Assembly (NCBI RefSeq): GCF_029784135.1
Contig: NC_073746.1
Coordinates: 246,831,307-246,895,306, forward strand
DNA: 64,000 bases
DNA from: Toxorhynchites rutilus septentrionalis
Lineage: Eukaryota > Arthropoda > Insecta > Diptera > Culicidae
Reading direction: 5' to 3'
A program made the translations under genes and the position numbers. Shown here in pieces: positions 44,346-56,319 of the stretch (position 1 is its first letter; every line of letters starts with the position of its first letter). The notes below the pieces were generated by a model. It was given only the letters and a program-made list of their open reading frames with translations, was not told where the DNA came from and searched no databases.

Positions 44346-44686
44346 CATATGTAATGGTAAAGAAGGAATACTGGTGAACGGCATTGTGTAATGTGCTAAT
44401 TATAGATATGATAACCATGTGACATGTGACATATCTGAACAAAAAAGCGTTTTTGACGTAGAATTTGATTTCTTCATTTCCAAAAACAGAAACACTTTTT
44501 TCTTTGTTGCTCTTAAAAGCGTGCTCGGCTTCTCGTTGTTGGTTGCATAGCAAGGATGGCCATGGCATCATTGTAATAGGAAATAATTCAACATGCCCCG
44601 TGAGAAAATGTTTAGAAGTTCTTGATCCCCTTTAATTATCAAAGAGATGGAGCCATAATATTCGTGATTGATCACTTGCTGATTTG

Positions 44687-44950
44687 TCAACTTTTATAAA
44701 ATAGTTCGAGATCTTTAAAGTAACGAACTAAGGCAACTCTCGACGGATGCTCACTTAGGACGTCCCGTTTACTCCTGCTGATACCGTACATGTTTCTCAG
44801 GTTCTCGTACTTGCAGACGCACACGAAGTGTTCGATGAAGTTGTGGATGTTACAGTGATCGCAGGGTTCATGGAAAGGTACCCTGTTGAAACCATGTAAA
44901 TCAGAGCAGTGTCCAGGCCTTAGTCTGAACAGTACTTGCTGCTTCCTCAT
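44687..44950 (-). pseudogene. LINE ORF2 C-terminal fragment
   Basis: The minus-strand frame reads VLFRLRPGHCSDLHGFNRVP, then CDHCNIHNFIEHFVCVCKYE and ALVRYFKDLELF. LxRLRTGHC followed by a C-C-H-C knuckle is the usual C-terminus of non-LTR ORF2 proteins. It comes from a different lineage than the LINE at 22430. No RT remains. Confidence 0.6.
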
Positions 44951-45734
44951 TGACGCATTCTCTTTTATTCCGCGCGACGAATGAGGTGAGATGACTCAAA
45001 TCACTGCGTTCCCGTAGACGAATGGCGTGACTATAGAGTAATTCCAAATGAAATCGACAAATGACAAAACATGAGTATTTTTGATTCGAATAGAAGTGTG
45101 TATTCCGTTTGGGTTAAAGGAAATATGAGTTTTCCACAGCAATTGGGAATTTTCTGACTCAAGCGTAACTTTTGAAAAGGGCGTATCGATTTTAATAAGA
45201 GAAATCTTTGATAATTTATATCTCAAAAACTCATACCGAAATATTGTCTTAGAAAGAGTTATAGAGTATTGATGGTTGAATATGAAAAAAAAAATTAGTA
45301 CTCTTTTTTTATTTACAAAATAAAAATTAAATTTGCAATATCCAAAATACATATTTTAAATTTTTTCATACAAAATAGAAGTCATGCAGAAAATTTAAAA
45401 AATTAGCCCAAGATGGTAAAACTATTTTTGACGAACTTTGTGGAACATCGAATTTTTACAAATACACTCGACAAAAAAATTAGAGGAACAGAGCGCGAAG
45501 TCGGATATTTTAAGTGGTTTTTCACATGCTGTATCTTCGTGAAAAATCAACGCATATCGATGGAATGCGCAAAATTTTGAAGCTACAACTTTCAGGTATA
45601 GATAATTTACGAATCGTTCATTCTGAGAGTCGCGCATGATTTTATACTTCTGGTACGATTTGCGATTAAGTGCTCCTCTAATTTACTCCAAACTTTGAAA
45701 AATCGGCTAGAAAAAAAGGGCTGAACATATCAAT

Positions 45735-46108
45735 GGCCCTGATTCTCGAATACACTTCACGGTGGAAAAGAAAAGAACGGCACGCCATTGAACTACGTTT
45801 TACGAGTTAGTGAAGTGTCGAAGATAATGATGGGTTTTGAGCACTTTTCAAATAAAAAATAATTAATGAAATTTAACTTCTTCGTATCAAACTGGTATTC
45901 AATGTGAGTGAGAAACTTTGTTTTCTTCATGTGGTATAATAATCTCATACAAAAATTTCATCATCAGATAATTTGATATTATACTGATAAGTTTAGTGGG
46001 CAACTAATCTCGTATCCAGATGTCGACACCGTACCGTTGCCATCGCGAATACGTTTCATTCCGTTTCCACCGTGAAGTGTATTCGTAGTGTATTCGAGAA
46101 TCAGGCCC
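45735..46108. mobile_element. MITE, duplicate of 43178-43551
   Basis: The same element carried in tandem unit 2. Confidence 0.72.
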
Positions 46109-46591
46109 AATATGTTTAGGAAATACAATAGGTCAAAAATTTGCCTACAAGCATTAGAACTAACTGCGATATTTGCAGAACTACAGTGAATTTTGTAAAA
46201 CACTATAAAAATCCTATTTGTGGCACTTTTTTAAAATCAATGCAAAAAAATTAAATATTTTTTTCCATCAAAGTAACAAATTATCCTTGTGCAGTATTAA
46301 CTGGAGTTTTTGAAACTGCCTTTCGATTTGCGGTGCGATGGTTTTTTATTGAATTATTCATCGTCAAAGACGAAGAGGTAATTTTTCTTTCAAACTGAAA
46401 TATCTCTGTATGCGAAGGTCCTACAGGAACGTTCTTGGAACCAAATAAAAGCAGATTTATAAGGTTAATTGGATTTGCTATTGAGTTGGTTGGCAAAAAA
46501 TTGGGTCCAGAATAGTCCAGAATATTCTTCAAAAAACAAAGAAAAATCGATTTTAAATTTCTTCCCGTTATTGTTGCCCACTACACCATCA

Positions 46592-46902
46592 CTGGGGGTC
46601 TCCGTAGCCACATTGGTTGAGCGTTCGCTTAGTAAGCGATCGATCGTGAGCTCGAAACTCAGGACCCTCATTGACCATCTTTGTGTTGTTACAGAATAGC
46701 TACGTCCACGCAACATTCATCAGCGATGGAGATCGATCCACGGTCGAAATAAGATCTCTGCTCTGCAAGACACATCGGGCTGCTGTTCTTTAAATAACTC
46801 AACAATGATCAATCAACTGTCTCCGCTGTCCGGTGGTCCAACTGGATAATGGAAGAACAGAAAGAATACTCTTACGCCTAAATGGCTACTGTGTGAATGT
46901 AC
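46592..46902 (+). mobile_element. tRNA-derived SINE, duplicate
   Basis: Identical copy of 44035-44345 in tandem unit 2. Confidence 0.68.
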
Positions 46903-47243
46903 CATATGTAATGGTAAAGAAGGAATACTGGTGAACGGCATTGTGTAATGTGCTAATTATAGATATGATAACCATGTGACATGTGACATATCTGAACAAA
47001 AAAGCGTTTTTGACGTAGAATTTGATTTCTTCATTTCCAAAAACAGAAACACTTTTTTCTTTGTTGCTCTTAAAAGCGTGCTCGGCTTCTCGTTGTTGGT
47101 TGCATAGCAAGGATGGCCATGGCATCATTGTAATAGGAAATAATTCAACATGCCCCGTGAGAAAATGTTTAGAAGTTCTTGATCCCCTTTAATTATCAAA
47201 GAGATGGAGCCATAATATTCGTGATTGATCACTTGCTGATTTG

Positions 47244-47507
47244 TCAACTTTTATAAAATAGTTCGAGATCTTTAAAGTAACGAACTAAGGCAACTCTCGA
47301 CGGATGCTCACTTAGGACGTCCCGTTTACTCCTGCTGATACCGTACATGTTTCTCAGGTTCTCGTACTTGCAGACGCACACGAAGTGTTCGATGAAGTTG
47401 TGGATGTTACAGTGATCGCAGGGTTCATGGAAAGGTACCCTGTTGAAACCATGTAAATCAGAGCAGTGTCCAGGCCTTAGTCTGAACAGTACTTGCTGCT
47501 TCCTCAT
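47244..47507 (-). pseudogene. LINE ORF2 C-terminal fragment, duplicate
   Basis: Identical copy of 44687-44950 in tandem unit 2. Confidence 0.6.
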
Positions 47508-48399
47508 TGACGCATTCTCTTTTATTCCGCGCGACGAATGAGGTGAGATGACTCAAATCACTGCGTTCCCGTAGACGAATGGCGTGACTATAGAGTAATT
47601 CCAAATGAAATCGACAAATGACAAAACATGAGTATTTTTGATTCGAATAGAAGTGTGTATTCCGTTTGGGTTAAAGGAAATATGAGTTTTCCACAGCAAT
47701 TGGGAATTTTCTGACTCAAGCGTAACTTTTGAAAAGGGCGTATCGATTTTAATAAGAGAAATCTTTGATAATTTATATCTCAAAAACTCATACCGAAATA
47801 TTGTCTTAGAAAGAGTTATAGAGTATTGATGGTTGAATATGAAAAAAAAAATTAGTACTCTTTTTTTATTTACAAAATAAAAATTAAATTTGCAATATCC
47901 AAAATACATATTTTAAATTTTTTCATACAAAATAGAAGTCATGCAGAAAATTTAAAAAATTAGCCCAAGATGGTAAAACTATTTTTGACGAACTTTGTGG
48001 AACATCGAATTTTTAGGAATTTTCGAAACTTCGAATTTTTGTATGTTAACAAGCATTTTAAGCTACAAATTATGAATCCTGATGTGATTTAAAACAAAAA
48101 AGGTTATTATCAATCTCCTTCTAAATGTAGCCATTCTCGAAATATTTAAAAAAATATTTCTAATTTATTGTCTTTTTTTTTAGTAAATAATCCCTTTTAA
48201 TATGTTTGTCGTGTTATACCGTCATATTCATGAAATTTTATGAATTTGCTTATAATTTCCAACAATTTTTTCCAAATACATCATCATGGTTCATTTTTTG
48301 ACTCAAGCGTAACTTTTGAAAAAGGCGTATCGTTTTGAGTGAGAGAAATCATTGATAATTTATATCTCAAAAAATATGAGTCGTACCTAAATAGTGTTA

Positions 48400-49085
48400 T
48401 GTGTCACAAATTACTTCGCACTGCTCGAAAAGACATGGCTGTATCAAGAAGCAATTTCTCATGACAGCCGGAAAGCTGAAAAGGTTCAACTTGATAAAAT
48501 GCGCTTTATATTTATGTTCGACATTGCTCCGTATTCTAAATTTCAGCTAAATGAAACTTTGCTATAAATTGTCGTTGGTTTCGACGAGTCTTTGAACAAG
48601 ACTACAAAGAGGCTGCAGACAGATCTGAATGTCAAATTTTGGGATGAAGAAGAGAAGGAGTTGGTAAATTGTTACATGACGTCATCATCAGATCAGCTTG
48701 CAGACCCTAAAGGCCTGGGAAATATATCTTTGAACAAATTTTAACAAGTTCGATCACTACGAATCACTAATTTTGGGAAGGATTAGTTTATAGGAAACGA
48801 TTTTCCCCATAGTAAAAATGTTCTCCTCTCTCTCATGTGCAAACCCCAATGTTGAGAGGGAGTTTCAGCTTAAATAAAAACATCAAGTTAATTCAACGAG
48901 TTCAAAATTCTCATTCTCTTTATCAGAAAGCAGACAGAAAACAGCTTCTGCGTCAAATTAACCAAGTTAATTAAACGGTTACGAAAAGCAAAAGCGAAAT
49001 CTCTTGAGGTGAAACAAAGAAAATTTTGGAAAACGCACAGACAGAAGCCGAAAGATTTAAAAAAAATCGATTCGATAAAATCCTT
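48400..49085 (+). pseudogene. hAT-like transposase remnant
   Basis: Plus-strand frames read LDKMRFIFMFDIAPYSKFQL, then VVGFDESLNKTTKRLQTDLN and VKFWDEEEKELVNCYM, and after a gap LSLSCANPNVEREFQLK. The FDESLN...D...FW block and the (S)HGNAxVERGFSxNKE-like C-terminal dimerisation motif are typical of hAT-derived transposases. Several stops, and the central region is deleted. Confidence 0.62.
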
Positions 49086-49185
49086 CCAGTTTCGTGAAAT
49101 TGATTCGAATCAAAATGGAAATGACTCGTTTTGTACTACTGAGGATCCTTCAAGATAACTTAAAACTATATTAACAAACACATTT

Positions 49186-49500
49186 TTGACGTAGGACTAC
49201 GTCTTACATTGAGGGTGCCAAATCAGAAAACAGGTCAAGTTTTTATGAAATAAAGTTTACGTTAATAACTATTTTTGCTGCGAACGGATTTTAACGATTT
49301 GCATACCAATCGAATCGAAAATTTTCTAAACTCGTTTGATATGATATACACTATAATCCCACAGTTTGTATATGGTTTAAATTGATGAAAATTGAAAGCA
49401 TTCCCATTTCCCCATACATTTGTTCTGTCCATTTGTTTGCTTTCCCGAACAGAGCTTACAATAACGGGCAACTTATGCAGCCGCTAGAATAGAAACAACG
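49186..49500 (+). repeat. Left end of another TTGACGTAGGACTACGTC element
   Basis: TTTTTGACGTAGGACTACGT begins at 49186, the same terminus as at 11026 and 32358. No minisatellite or right end follows, so the copy is truncated or belongs to another subfamily. Confidence 0.5.
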
Positions 49501-49744
49501 AAGGGGGATAGCGAAAAGAGAATATTTGCGAAGTAAACTCCACTCTTGCATAGTAAGTTAGCTGTCGCTTGTGTATATATATGCATCTCCTCTGAGGAAA
49601 ATTCGCAGAATCTTTCTGGCCCGAAACATCGTCTTAACATCCTGCTAGTGGAACTGGAAGCTATGGTTGTGGTGGACCAATATTCCAAGTATCTGCAGCG
49701 TTTTAGGACTTGGAATGAAGTCGTTATACAGTCTTATTTTGGAG

Positions 49745-49865
49745 TTGGGACCCAGGTGTCTAACTGCAAAACACTATATGATCGCTCTTCTGCTCTGAGA
49801 GTTTAAACCCTCTTTCAGCTACCCACTGACCGATATACCACTATGCTATGTACAGACTCTTCAGG
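49745..49865 (-). mobile_element. tRNA-derived SINE head
   Basis: On the minus strand, TAGCATAGTGGTA (box A consensus) is followed about 30 bases later by GGTTTAAACTC (box B with one mismatch). Decayed tRNA-like fold; the body is not clear. Confidence 0.5.
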
Positions 49866-49899
49866 TAACCCGTGCTTTGACCAAGATTCGTTAAAATTG

Positions 49900-50530
49900 T
49901 TGGGAATGGTGGTTTGCCCTAGCATTGACAGCTGTTCGAGCATCTTGTAGCCAACGCTGTCGGGCCAGTGAACTCTCCCTGATTCACCGGAATCACCATG
50001 TTATTGACAGAACTAGTGTCCACTCTTTGTCGCCAAATCAACTCGGGGTCATCTTCGAAGATTGAGGTTAATCCCACAGAATGTTGAGCAAGCGTGTATG
50101 CTCTATCTGTCGGATCGCTGTGAGTAGTTCTATACACTTGTAAAATGGGGGTTGTGGGGTCTGATCTTCCCATTTAGTGCGTTGACCCGGCCCCAAAGGT
50201 CGGCAGAGGACTGGGTTCCATTTATGGATTCCGGGACAGCTTCGCCTTTCAGATCAGCCGCTGCACTCTTATATCCTGCGCTCAGTATTCGTTCATGACC
50301 GCTTCCTTCCCCAAGCCATCGATCGGTATTCGCTTGGTCGAACCCAGGCTGAACTTAATCCACTTCCTAATCCTCCTTCATAATCTCGCTTTTGATGTCC
50401 TCGGACCACTAGTGCAGCGCTTTCTTTTTTATCCGAATTGGTTTTAGTTTGTGGAACTGTAGATTCCGCCGCTTCCATGATGATCTCGTTGACTTTTGAA
50501 ATGGTAGTCGGATAGTCTGTGGCAATCAAG
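49900..50530 (-). pseudogene. Degenerate LINE ORF2 linker fragment
   Basis: Broken minus-strand frames read KSAAADLKGEAVPESING, SADLWGRVNALNGK and TDRAYTLAQHSVGLTSIFED. LWxRVxxxxGK followed by AxxLAxHF is the usual stretch between endonuclease and RT in non-LTR ORF2 proteins. Stops and shifts throughout. The neighbouring RT is missing. Confidence 0.45.
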
Positions 50531-50911
50531 AATCGGGTCAGCCGGCTGATGTGGAGTGGAATTGTTTTATAGAAAGTATTTCACCCGTACATCGTTGGTT
50601 TTCATACCATTAGGTGCAGAGGGTTTGTGTACTGAATTGCACGTAAGCGTTGTTGATTTCATACGTTGACAAAGATATATAATGGTGGCGTTAATATCAC
50701 AGATATGACCCACCTTTAGGTTTCAAGCTTTGTACAAGTAGAATCAAATAAAAATTACGAACTGTACAAGTAGAACCGAATTCATAAAAACAGGACATTC
50801 AGAAAAGCCATATTGAAAAGCTCTCAACCTTAACAAATGTTGTTAATTGGTTGCTGACTAGAGCGATACTGAAATATTGTGAAGGAAGAGGTTAGCATTA
50901 ATTACATGATA

Positions 50912-52208
50912 AAGGGTGTGTCACATCAAATTGCATCACGGAAAAAACGCTGTAGAAATTCGCCCAGTAGACCGATCCTTTTGAAAATTTTAGACAGTAA
51001 AATAAAAACTATTAAACAACTTTTGGCATTTTCTTTTTATTCATACTTCGAGCCCAAGCCCGTATGCTCGCACCTTCCTCTTTACCCCGTCCATAAGGTT
51101 CTGTACAACGTCAGGTTGTAGTTTTTTTGAACAGAAATCCATTTTCTCTTGAAGTCCGCCTCCGATTTGACAACTTTTGGGTTCTTCCGGAGGGCCTGCT
51201 TCATAATCGCCCAATATTTCTCTTTTGGGCGAAGCTCCGGCGCGTTGGGCGGGTTCATTTCCTTTGGCACGAAGGTGACCCCGTTGGCTTCGTACCACTC
51301 CAACACGTCCTTTGAATAGTGGCACGAAGCGAGATCCGGCCAGAAGATGGTCGGGCCCTCGTGCTGCTTCAATAGTGGTAGTAAGCGCTTCTGTAGGCAC
51401 TCCTTAAGGTAAACCTGCCCGTTTACCGTGCCGGTCATCACGAAGGGGGCGCTCCGCTTTCCGCAAGAGCAGATCGCTTGCCACACCATGTACTTTTTGG
51501 CAAACTTGGAGAGTTTCTGCTTGCGAATCTCCTCCGGAACGCTGAATTTGTCCTCTGCAGAGAAGAACAATAGGCCCGGCAGCTGACGAAAGTCCGCTTT
51601 GACGTAGGTTTCGTCGTCCATTACCAGGCAATGCGGCTTCGTCAGCATTTCGGTGTACAGCTTCCGGGCTTGCGTCTTCCCCACCATGTTTTGCCTTTCG
51701 TCGCGGTTAGTAGCCTTCTGAACCTTGTATGTGCGCAGGCCCTCCCGCTGCTTGGTCCGCTGGACGAATGAACTTGACAAATTCAGCTTATTGGCGACAT
51801 CCCGGACCGAACTTCTCGGATCACGTCTAAACTGCTTAACTACGCGCTTGTGATCTTTTTCACTGACAGAGCATCCATTTTTGCCGTTCTTCACCTTCCG
51901 GTCGATGGTTAGGTTCTCGAAGTATCGTTTTAGTACTCTGCTGACCGTGGATTGGACGATTCCCAGCATCTTACCGATGTCCCGATGTGACAACTCCGGA
52001 TTCTCGAAATGAGTGCGCAGGATTAATTCACGACGCTCTTTTTCGTTCGACGACATTTTTCCAAATTTACGAAAAATTGACAGTGAAGCATGGCCAACAT
52101 GATCTATACACTCTTATCTGATTATAAGCGAAAGCTGAAGATATAATTCCTAAAAATTAAATTTCTACAGCGTTTTTTCCGTGATGCAATTTGATGTGAC
52201 ACACCCTT
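50912..52208 (-). mobile_element. DD37E Tc1/mariner transposon, nearly intact
   Basis: It is 1,297 bp with perfect 49-bp terminal inverted repeats (AAGGGTGTGTCACATCAAAT... at both ends), flanked by TA (50910-50911 and 52209-52210). It encodes one transposase on the minus strand. The mosquito DD37E (ITmD37E) group is known for this catalytic spacing. Perfect ends and a nearly open transposase suggest a recent arrival in schlank intron 1. Confidence 0.92.
51082..52056 (-). CDS. DD37E transposase, frameshifted near its C-terminus
   Basis: ATG 52054-52056. Residues about 5-60 form a helix-turn-helix (LSHRDIGKMLGIVQSTVSRV) and about 75-110 a second one (SVRDVANKLNLSSSFVQRT). Catalytic residues: D in VMDDETYVK, D in FWPDLASCHY, E in RPKEKYW, with 37 residues between the last two. 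The frame ends YRTLWTG after 324 residues. In the neighbouring frame the stretch from T7 at 51122-51128 encodes a family-like tail (VVQNLMDGVKRKVRAYG) ending near 51041. One missing or extra base in that homopolymer therefore truncates the natural C-terminus. This may be a real mutation or a sequencing error. Confidence 0.88.
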   Translation of the reverse strand: MSSNEKERRELILRTHFENPELSHRDIGKMLGIVQSTVSRVLKRYFENLTIDRKVKNGKNGCSVSEKDHKRVVKQFRRDPRSSVRDVANKLNLSSSFVQRTKQREGLRTYKVQKATNRDERQNMVGKTQARKLYTEMLTKPHCLVMDDETYVKADFRQLPGLLFFSAEDKFSVPEEIRKQKLSKFAKKYMVWQAICSCGKRSAPFVMTGTVNGQVYLKECLQKRLLPLLKQHEGPTIFWPDLASCHYSKDVLEWYEANGVTFVPKEMNPPNAPELRPKEKYWAIMKQALRKNPKVVKSEADFKRKWISVQKNYNLTLYRTLWTG

Positions 52209-53089
52209 TAATACGACACTTGTGACTAATTTTGTCGTTTTTGTCATCAATCATTCGTCGACTTATCCATTATTATCCAGAGACATCGGGCCTGATCACG
52301 AACATCACTCCCACATACGCTTTCACGTCACTTACACTTCACTTAACCTTTTTGTGTCTATCATTATTGTCACGGACAGTTGCGTATAAAAATAAACTCC
52401 GTGAAGTGAAAGAGTTCATTCGCGTTTATAAGAGACATGTCGGTTGCATAATTTCGGACGTTTGAACATTATGTAGGTCAAATTAATACAGTGTATGACT
52501 TAATATTCCATTTACATACGCTTAATATGTTTTAGAATGACAAGTTTGCAATTATACCCCGATGATTCGGCATTTCAATGCCATCTCTATTCGGGCTCAT
52601 CCCATGATTCATTTGTTTGGTGCGTTAGTTTGCTGAATCAAACGCTGGTTCAAAGATGAGGAATACTTGGTTGCTCGTGAATGATGTAGTTGTTGAACAT
52701 ATGGGAATGTAATTTTATTTTCCCTTCTATAAATTACTCTAGAGGTAAAACATGACTTTTATGTATAATAATGAACATCTCGCATATTCTTTTTCTTAGC
52801 TCTGTCTTACTCGATTGAATATTGAGAAGCATTTAGTATAGGTCAAGGTTAGAATCATGTTATAAGAACCATTTCTATAATTTTGTTGAATAATACACAA
52901 TATACAATCCACTTCAAGGAGCGTTGTTATGGCATAAAAAATTGGAAAATTTGAAGAAAAATGATTTTATATATGGCCAGAGTGCGTTTCTGAAATTGAG
53001 CTTCTAATGAAAATCGACTATTCAGCAATGAATTTGTGTTCTATGTGAAGGAAACATCTTTTTTCCACGTGTTTGACAATATCATGAAA

Positions 53090-53686
53090 TGAAATTGTGT
53101 TTCGAAGTAATTTAAAATTTATCGATTTTCCTCATCTATCTCTATATATGAGGGGCTTAGAATGCAATGGGTGTAAGGAACTTGATCGATTTCTCTTCAT
53201 CAACTTTTTCTTTAGTTAATGAATCAACTGCAAAAATGTTCCAAATTAAGTTTGCAATATAATCCGATAGTGGATAGTTGATAGTAGATAGTACACCCCT
53301 TTCGTTCTAAGCCCCTCATATAAAAAAATGTTCTGTTCGTTTGTGTACGCGTCAAAAACTCGAAAAGTACGGAACTGATTGAGCTCAAAGTTATACACAA
53401 TATACAATCCAATGTTGGACAAAATCATGAATTGAAATTGTGTTTCGAAGTGATTTAAAATTTAGCGATTTCCCTCATCTATCTCTATATACATAAAAAT
53501 GTTCTGTTCGTTTGTGTGCGCTTTAAAAACTCGAAAAGTACGGAACCGATTGAGCTCAAACTATGATACAATATACAAAACAACCAAATACAACTAGGAT
53601 TGTTGTTACAACATAAAAAAATTAAAAATTCAACTCAACCATGCAATCACAATGTGCCACAGCAAAGCGTGGCAGGGTACAGCTAG
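53090..53686 (+). mobile_element. Helitron 3' part, with internal repeats
   Basis: It ends TGCCAC-AGCAAAGC-GTGGCA, a 6-bp-stem hairpin (53655-53674), then GGGTACAG and CTAG (53683-53686) followed by T: the Helitron hairpin plus CTRR end. A block (GAAATTGTGTTTCGAAGT... CTCATCTATCTCTATATA... TGTTCTGTTCGTTTGTG) occurs twice (53091 and 53434), 171 bases apart after removing the inserted MITE. No Rep/helicase, so non-autonomous. Confidence 0.7.
53149..53318. mobile_element. 170-bp TA-target MITE inside the Helitron
   Basis: The ends TGAGGGGCTTAGAATGCAAT and (complement) TGAGGGGCTTAGAACGAAAG pair over about 26 bases with a few mismatches. TA lies outside each end (53147-53148 and 53319-53320). The Helitron sequence continues across it. 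Confidence 0.78.
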
Positions 53687-54689
53687 TCTTCATATAAAAT
53701 ATCTAATGGGTTTCAGGGAATTTGCCAAAAGCAGAAAGTGATTCAAATTCCCTTTAGACGGATATCAAAATCTTGTGAATGTTTTGCAATGATAGACTCA
53801 TTTTTTCCTTGTTTGAAACTTATTATCACTTTTTCAATACTCTTTCATTCGAAGAATGTCTTCAAAACAATATCGTTGAAAATATCTATTACGTAAAAAG
53901 AAATAAAAAACAATGGCCTTATTCGTTAACACTACCGTCCTGATTCGGGTCTTCTTCACCAATTGCGAATGTTTGAATTACAAAAACCTGTTCTGCAATG
54001 TTGGAAAAACTTTACGGTTATTATTTTATACTTAAAATATCAACAAATCAATATTATACATAATAATAATAATGAATCGATTGATTGAGTAATGATCATT
54101 CTTTCTAATAAGAGATTATTAAGTGGCATCCATTGCCATTTTATGGTGTTGCAACTCTCTGTTAGGCTTATCCTAAGAATAGAAACAAAAATTTTTATTC
54201 ATTCAAGACAATCGGAAGTAGACCTCTCGCCATGCTTCAATGGGCCTACGGGAGCTACATTTTTAGTCCATAATTACATGCCATAGCGCATTTACCGAAT
54301 ACAAATAAACAAATTTATGTCCTTTGGATACGTCAGAATTTCGTTCCAAGAATGCCACCAGACGGATAAATTGCTGTTTGTTTATCTTTTCTTTCCTAAA
54401 AAGCAAGACAAGATTCAAAATGTTAGCAAAAAAGCTAAATAAATATGAAATTAAACTTACTCCATTCCGCGTGACTAGCTTTCACCACCTAAAACACAAG
54501 TGACAAATATACTTGATTTTCTCCGTGACATGACAGTATCGTGGTATTCATAATAACACCGAGTTCATCAAAGTTGTCACGACGGATGAACTCTTCCGGA
54601 TTTTACACACGCGGTGGCAGTCGTAATAACGTTGTATACAATTCACTTCGTTTTCACCGTGGAGTGACGTTCATGATCAGGCCCATCAT

Positions 54690-56319
54690 AAACACAACTT
54701 TTCAAGTCACTGTTAATAGAAAAACCATTTGAAAAGAATGAGTTGACTTTTCCGAGGACGTCACTAATCCGTTGTGAGACCATTACTCTCTAGGGTGAAA
54801 AAATCGAATCCACAACCATGAACTCGGCCGTTCCTTTCAACTACCAAGCACAGGAAATGAATTGTTTGTTTGAGGAACCCCATAAACGCCATTCTTGTCA
54901 AAAATGACTTTTTGGCAGTTTTTGAGTCCTTGAGGGTGCTTACATTATAACATTTCAGAAAAAGTTAGTTCTACGAACCACCCTAAATCGGAGTTGTAAA
55001 TATTCGTTTGTTAGAGAAACCCCATAAGTCCACGTTTCCAATTATCACCACGGGCGGGACTGCGATATATATAAAATTTTATTAATTTATTATTTTTATA
55101 TTATTTATATTTTATATTTATATTTTTATATTTCATATTTTATTTTATTAATTAGAAATGATTCGATATTTTATTAGTCTTCTGATTCGGATTGCGACCC
55201 GGACATGACCTCGAAATGTAAGTGTCTATTCATACGGTGTGTTTGTATTCCTTATGTATTAAGAATCAAACAAATAATACGTATCCGACCCCCTTACTCC
55301 TCCTTCGTTTAAAGCAGAATATAACTTGCCTCATTTTTACTTGGTATGAGCACTATGAACATTAAAAGTACATAAAATTGAGTTGAATCACTTCAAAACC
55401 GCTGAATATCCCACCGATTTCTCGTTTTTTCTGAGAAACCCCCCAAGTCCACCAACTTTGAAGCGTTATATTTTGAGCTTAACCAGTTATATTGATGAAG
55501 TAGTGGTCCCAAACAATATGTTTTGGGTCTAATGATCGAATCTCATACCAACACATTGGATGATCAGGTCAAAATTTTGTGAAAAAAACAGTTTGTGTCG
55601 TTTTCTCGCAAGTGCGTCATATGGACTTATGGGGTTTCTCAAACAAACGATTCAAATTTTTTTTCTACCATTCTTTAAACCTGAAAAAGTGGTCGCGTTG
55701 GTGGCGTGTCGCGAAATTTGCATGTCTCTCAACATCCGTAGGCTTGATGTGTTTGGTTGCAGACTAATCAATATTAAAATCGTCACAATCACATTCCTGG
55801 GCAAAAACAATGCATCAACGCATTGTCTGGATAATTTTGTTTAACTCAGAAAACAATATTCATCCAAACCGCAGATATTTATATCTTCCATCTAGGAGCG
55901 AATAAAAGATAAACGCGAAGAGTCGAATGCATATTTATAATCACACAAAAATGCACCGTTTCACTACGCACATTGGCCCAGGAAAAAGCAGGTCACACAT
56001 CCAACCTGCAGGCCGCAACTCGTAACAACAAACTTAATATACACGGGGGAGGTTTTTCACCCGCACATAGTTTCAACATGTTGTTGGAATGAAGCATCAT
56101 ACTGTCCAAGCGTTTCGTGTCCGTCGTGCGGTTGGTTTTTCCGATTATCTCGAGAGGCGTTTCGGCTGCTCGAAGAAAGCACGTTCCGAGCGAACAACCA
56201 TGAGCGAGGTTATGTGCTGTTGTCTCTGATCAATGGCGAGACATTTCAGGCCGAAATATAAATGCCTTCGAATTACCACCGAATCGAACTAACACTTTCT
56301 TCCATTCGAACATTTGCAG
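54690..56319. other. Right part of schlank intron 1
   Basis: It contains an extremely AT-rich low-complexity stretch (55070-55160, TTTATATTT repeats). Three scattered GAAACCCCATAAG-like phrases (about 54877, 55016, 55432) suggest a decayed repeat. No coding frame accepted. Confidence 0.4.

Larger units (their letters stand above)
42901..45457 (+). repeat. Tandem duplication, unit 1 (2,557 bp)
   Basis: Every landmark recurs exactly 2,557 bases later, and all reading frames inside are identical between units. The unit contains a MITE (43178-43551), a tRNA-derived SINE (about 44035-44345) and a LINE ORF2 fragment (44687-44950). It lies wholly in schlank intron 1. Confidence 0.95.
45458..48014 (+). 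repeat. Tandem duplication, unit 2 (2,557 bp)
   Basis: A head-to-tail copy of 42901-45457 with no difference noticed. The breakpoints share TTTA (42898-42901 and 48012-48015), a short microhomology. The corresponding inner elements are at 45735-46108, about 46592-46902, and 47244-47507. Confidence 0.95.
52288..54683. mobile_element. Possible PIF/Harbinger-like element containing later insertions
   Basis: The left GGGCCTGATCACGAACATCA and the right-end complement GGGCCTGATCATGAACGTCA pair with two mismatches over about 24 bases. ATC lies outside each end. The ends resemble the 43178 MITE. The interval includes the Helitron and no transposase. The two ends could instead belong to separate MITEs. 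Confidence 0.42.

Noticed and set aside
42901..48014. CRISPR-like or satellite array
   Set aside because: There are two long tandem units, not short spaced repeats, and the genome is clearly eukaryotic.
50879..52210. Second minus-strand frame (51041-51400) as a separate gene
   Set aside because: Only its last part is meaningful, being the displaced C-terminus of the DD37E transposase.
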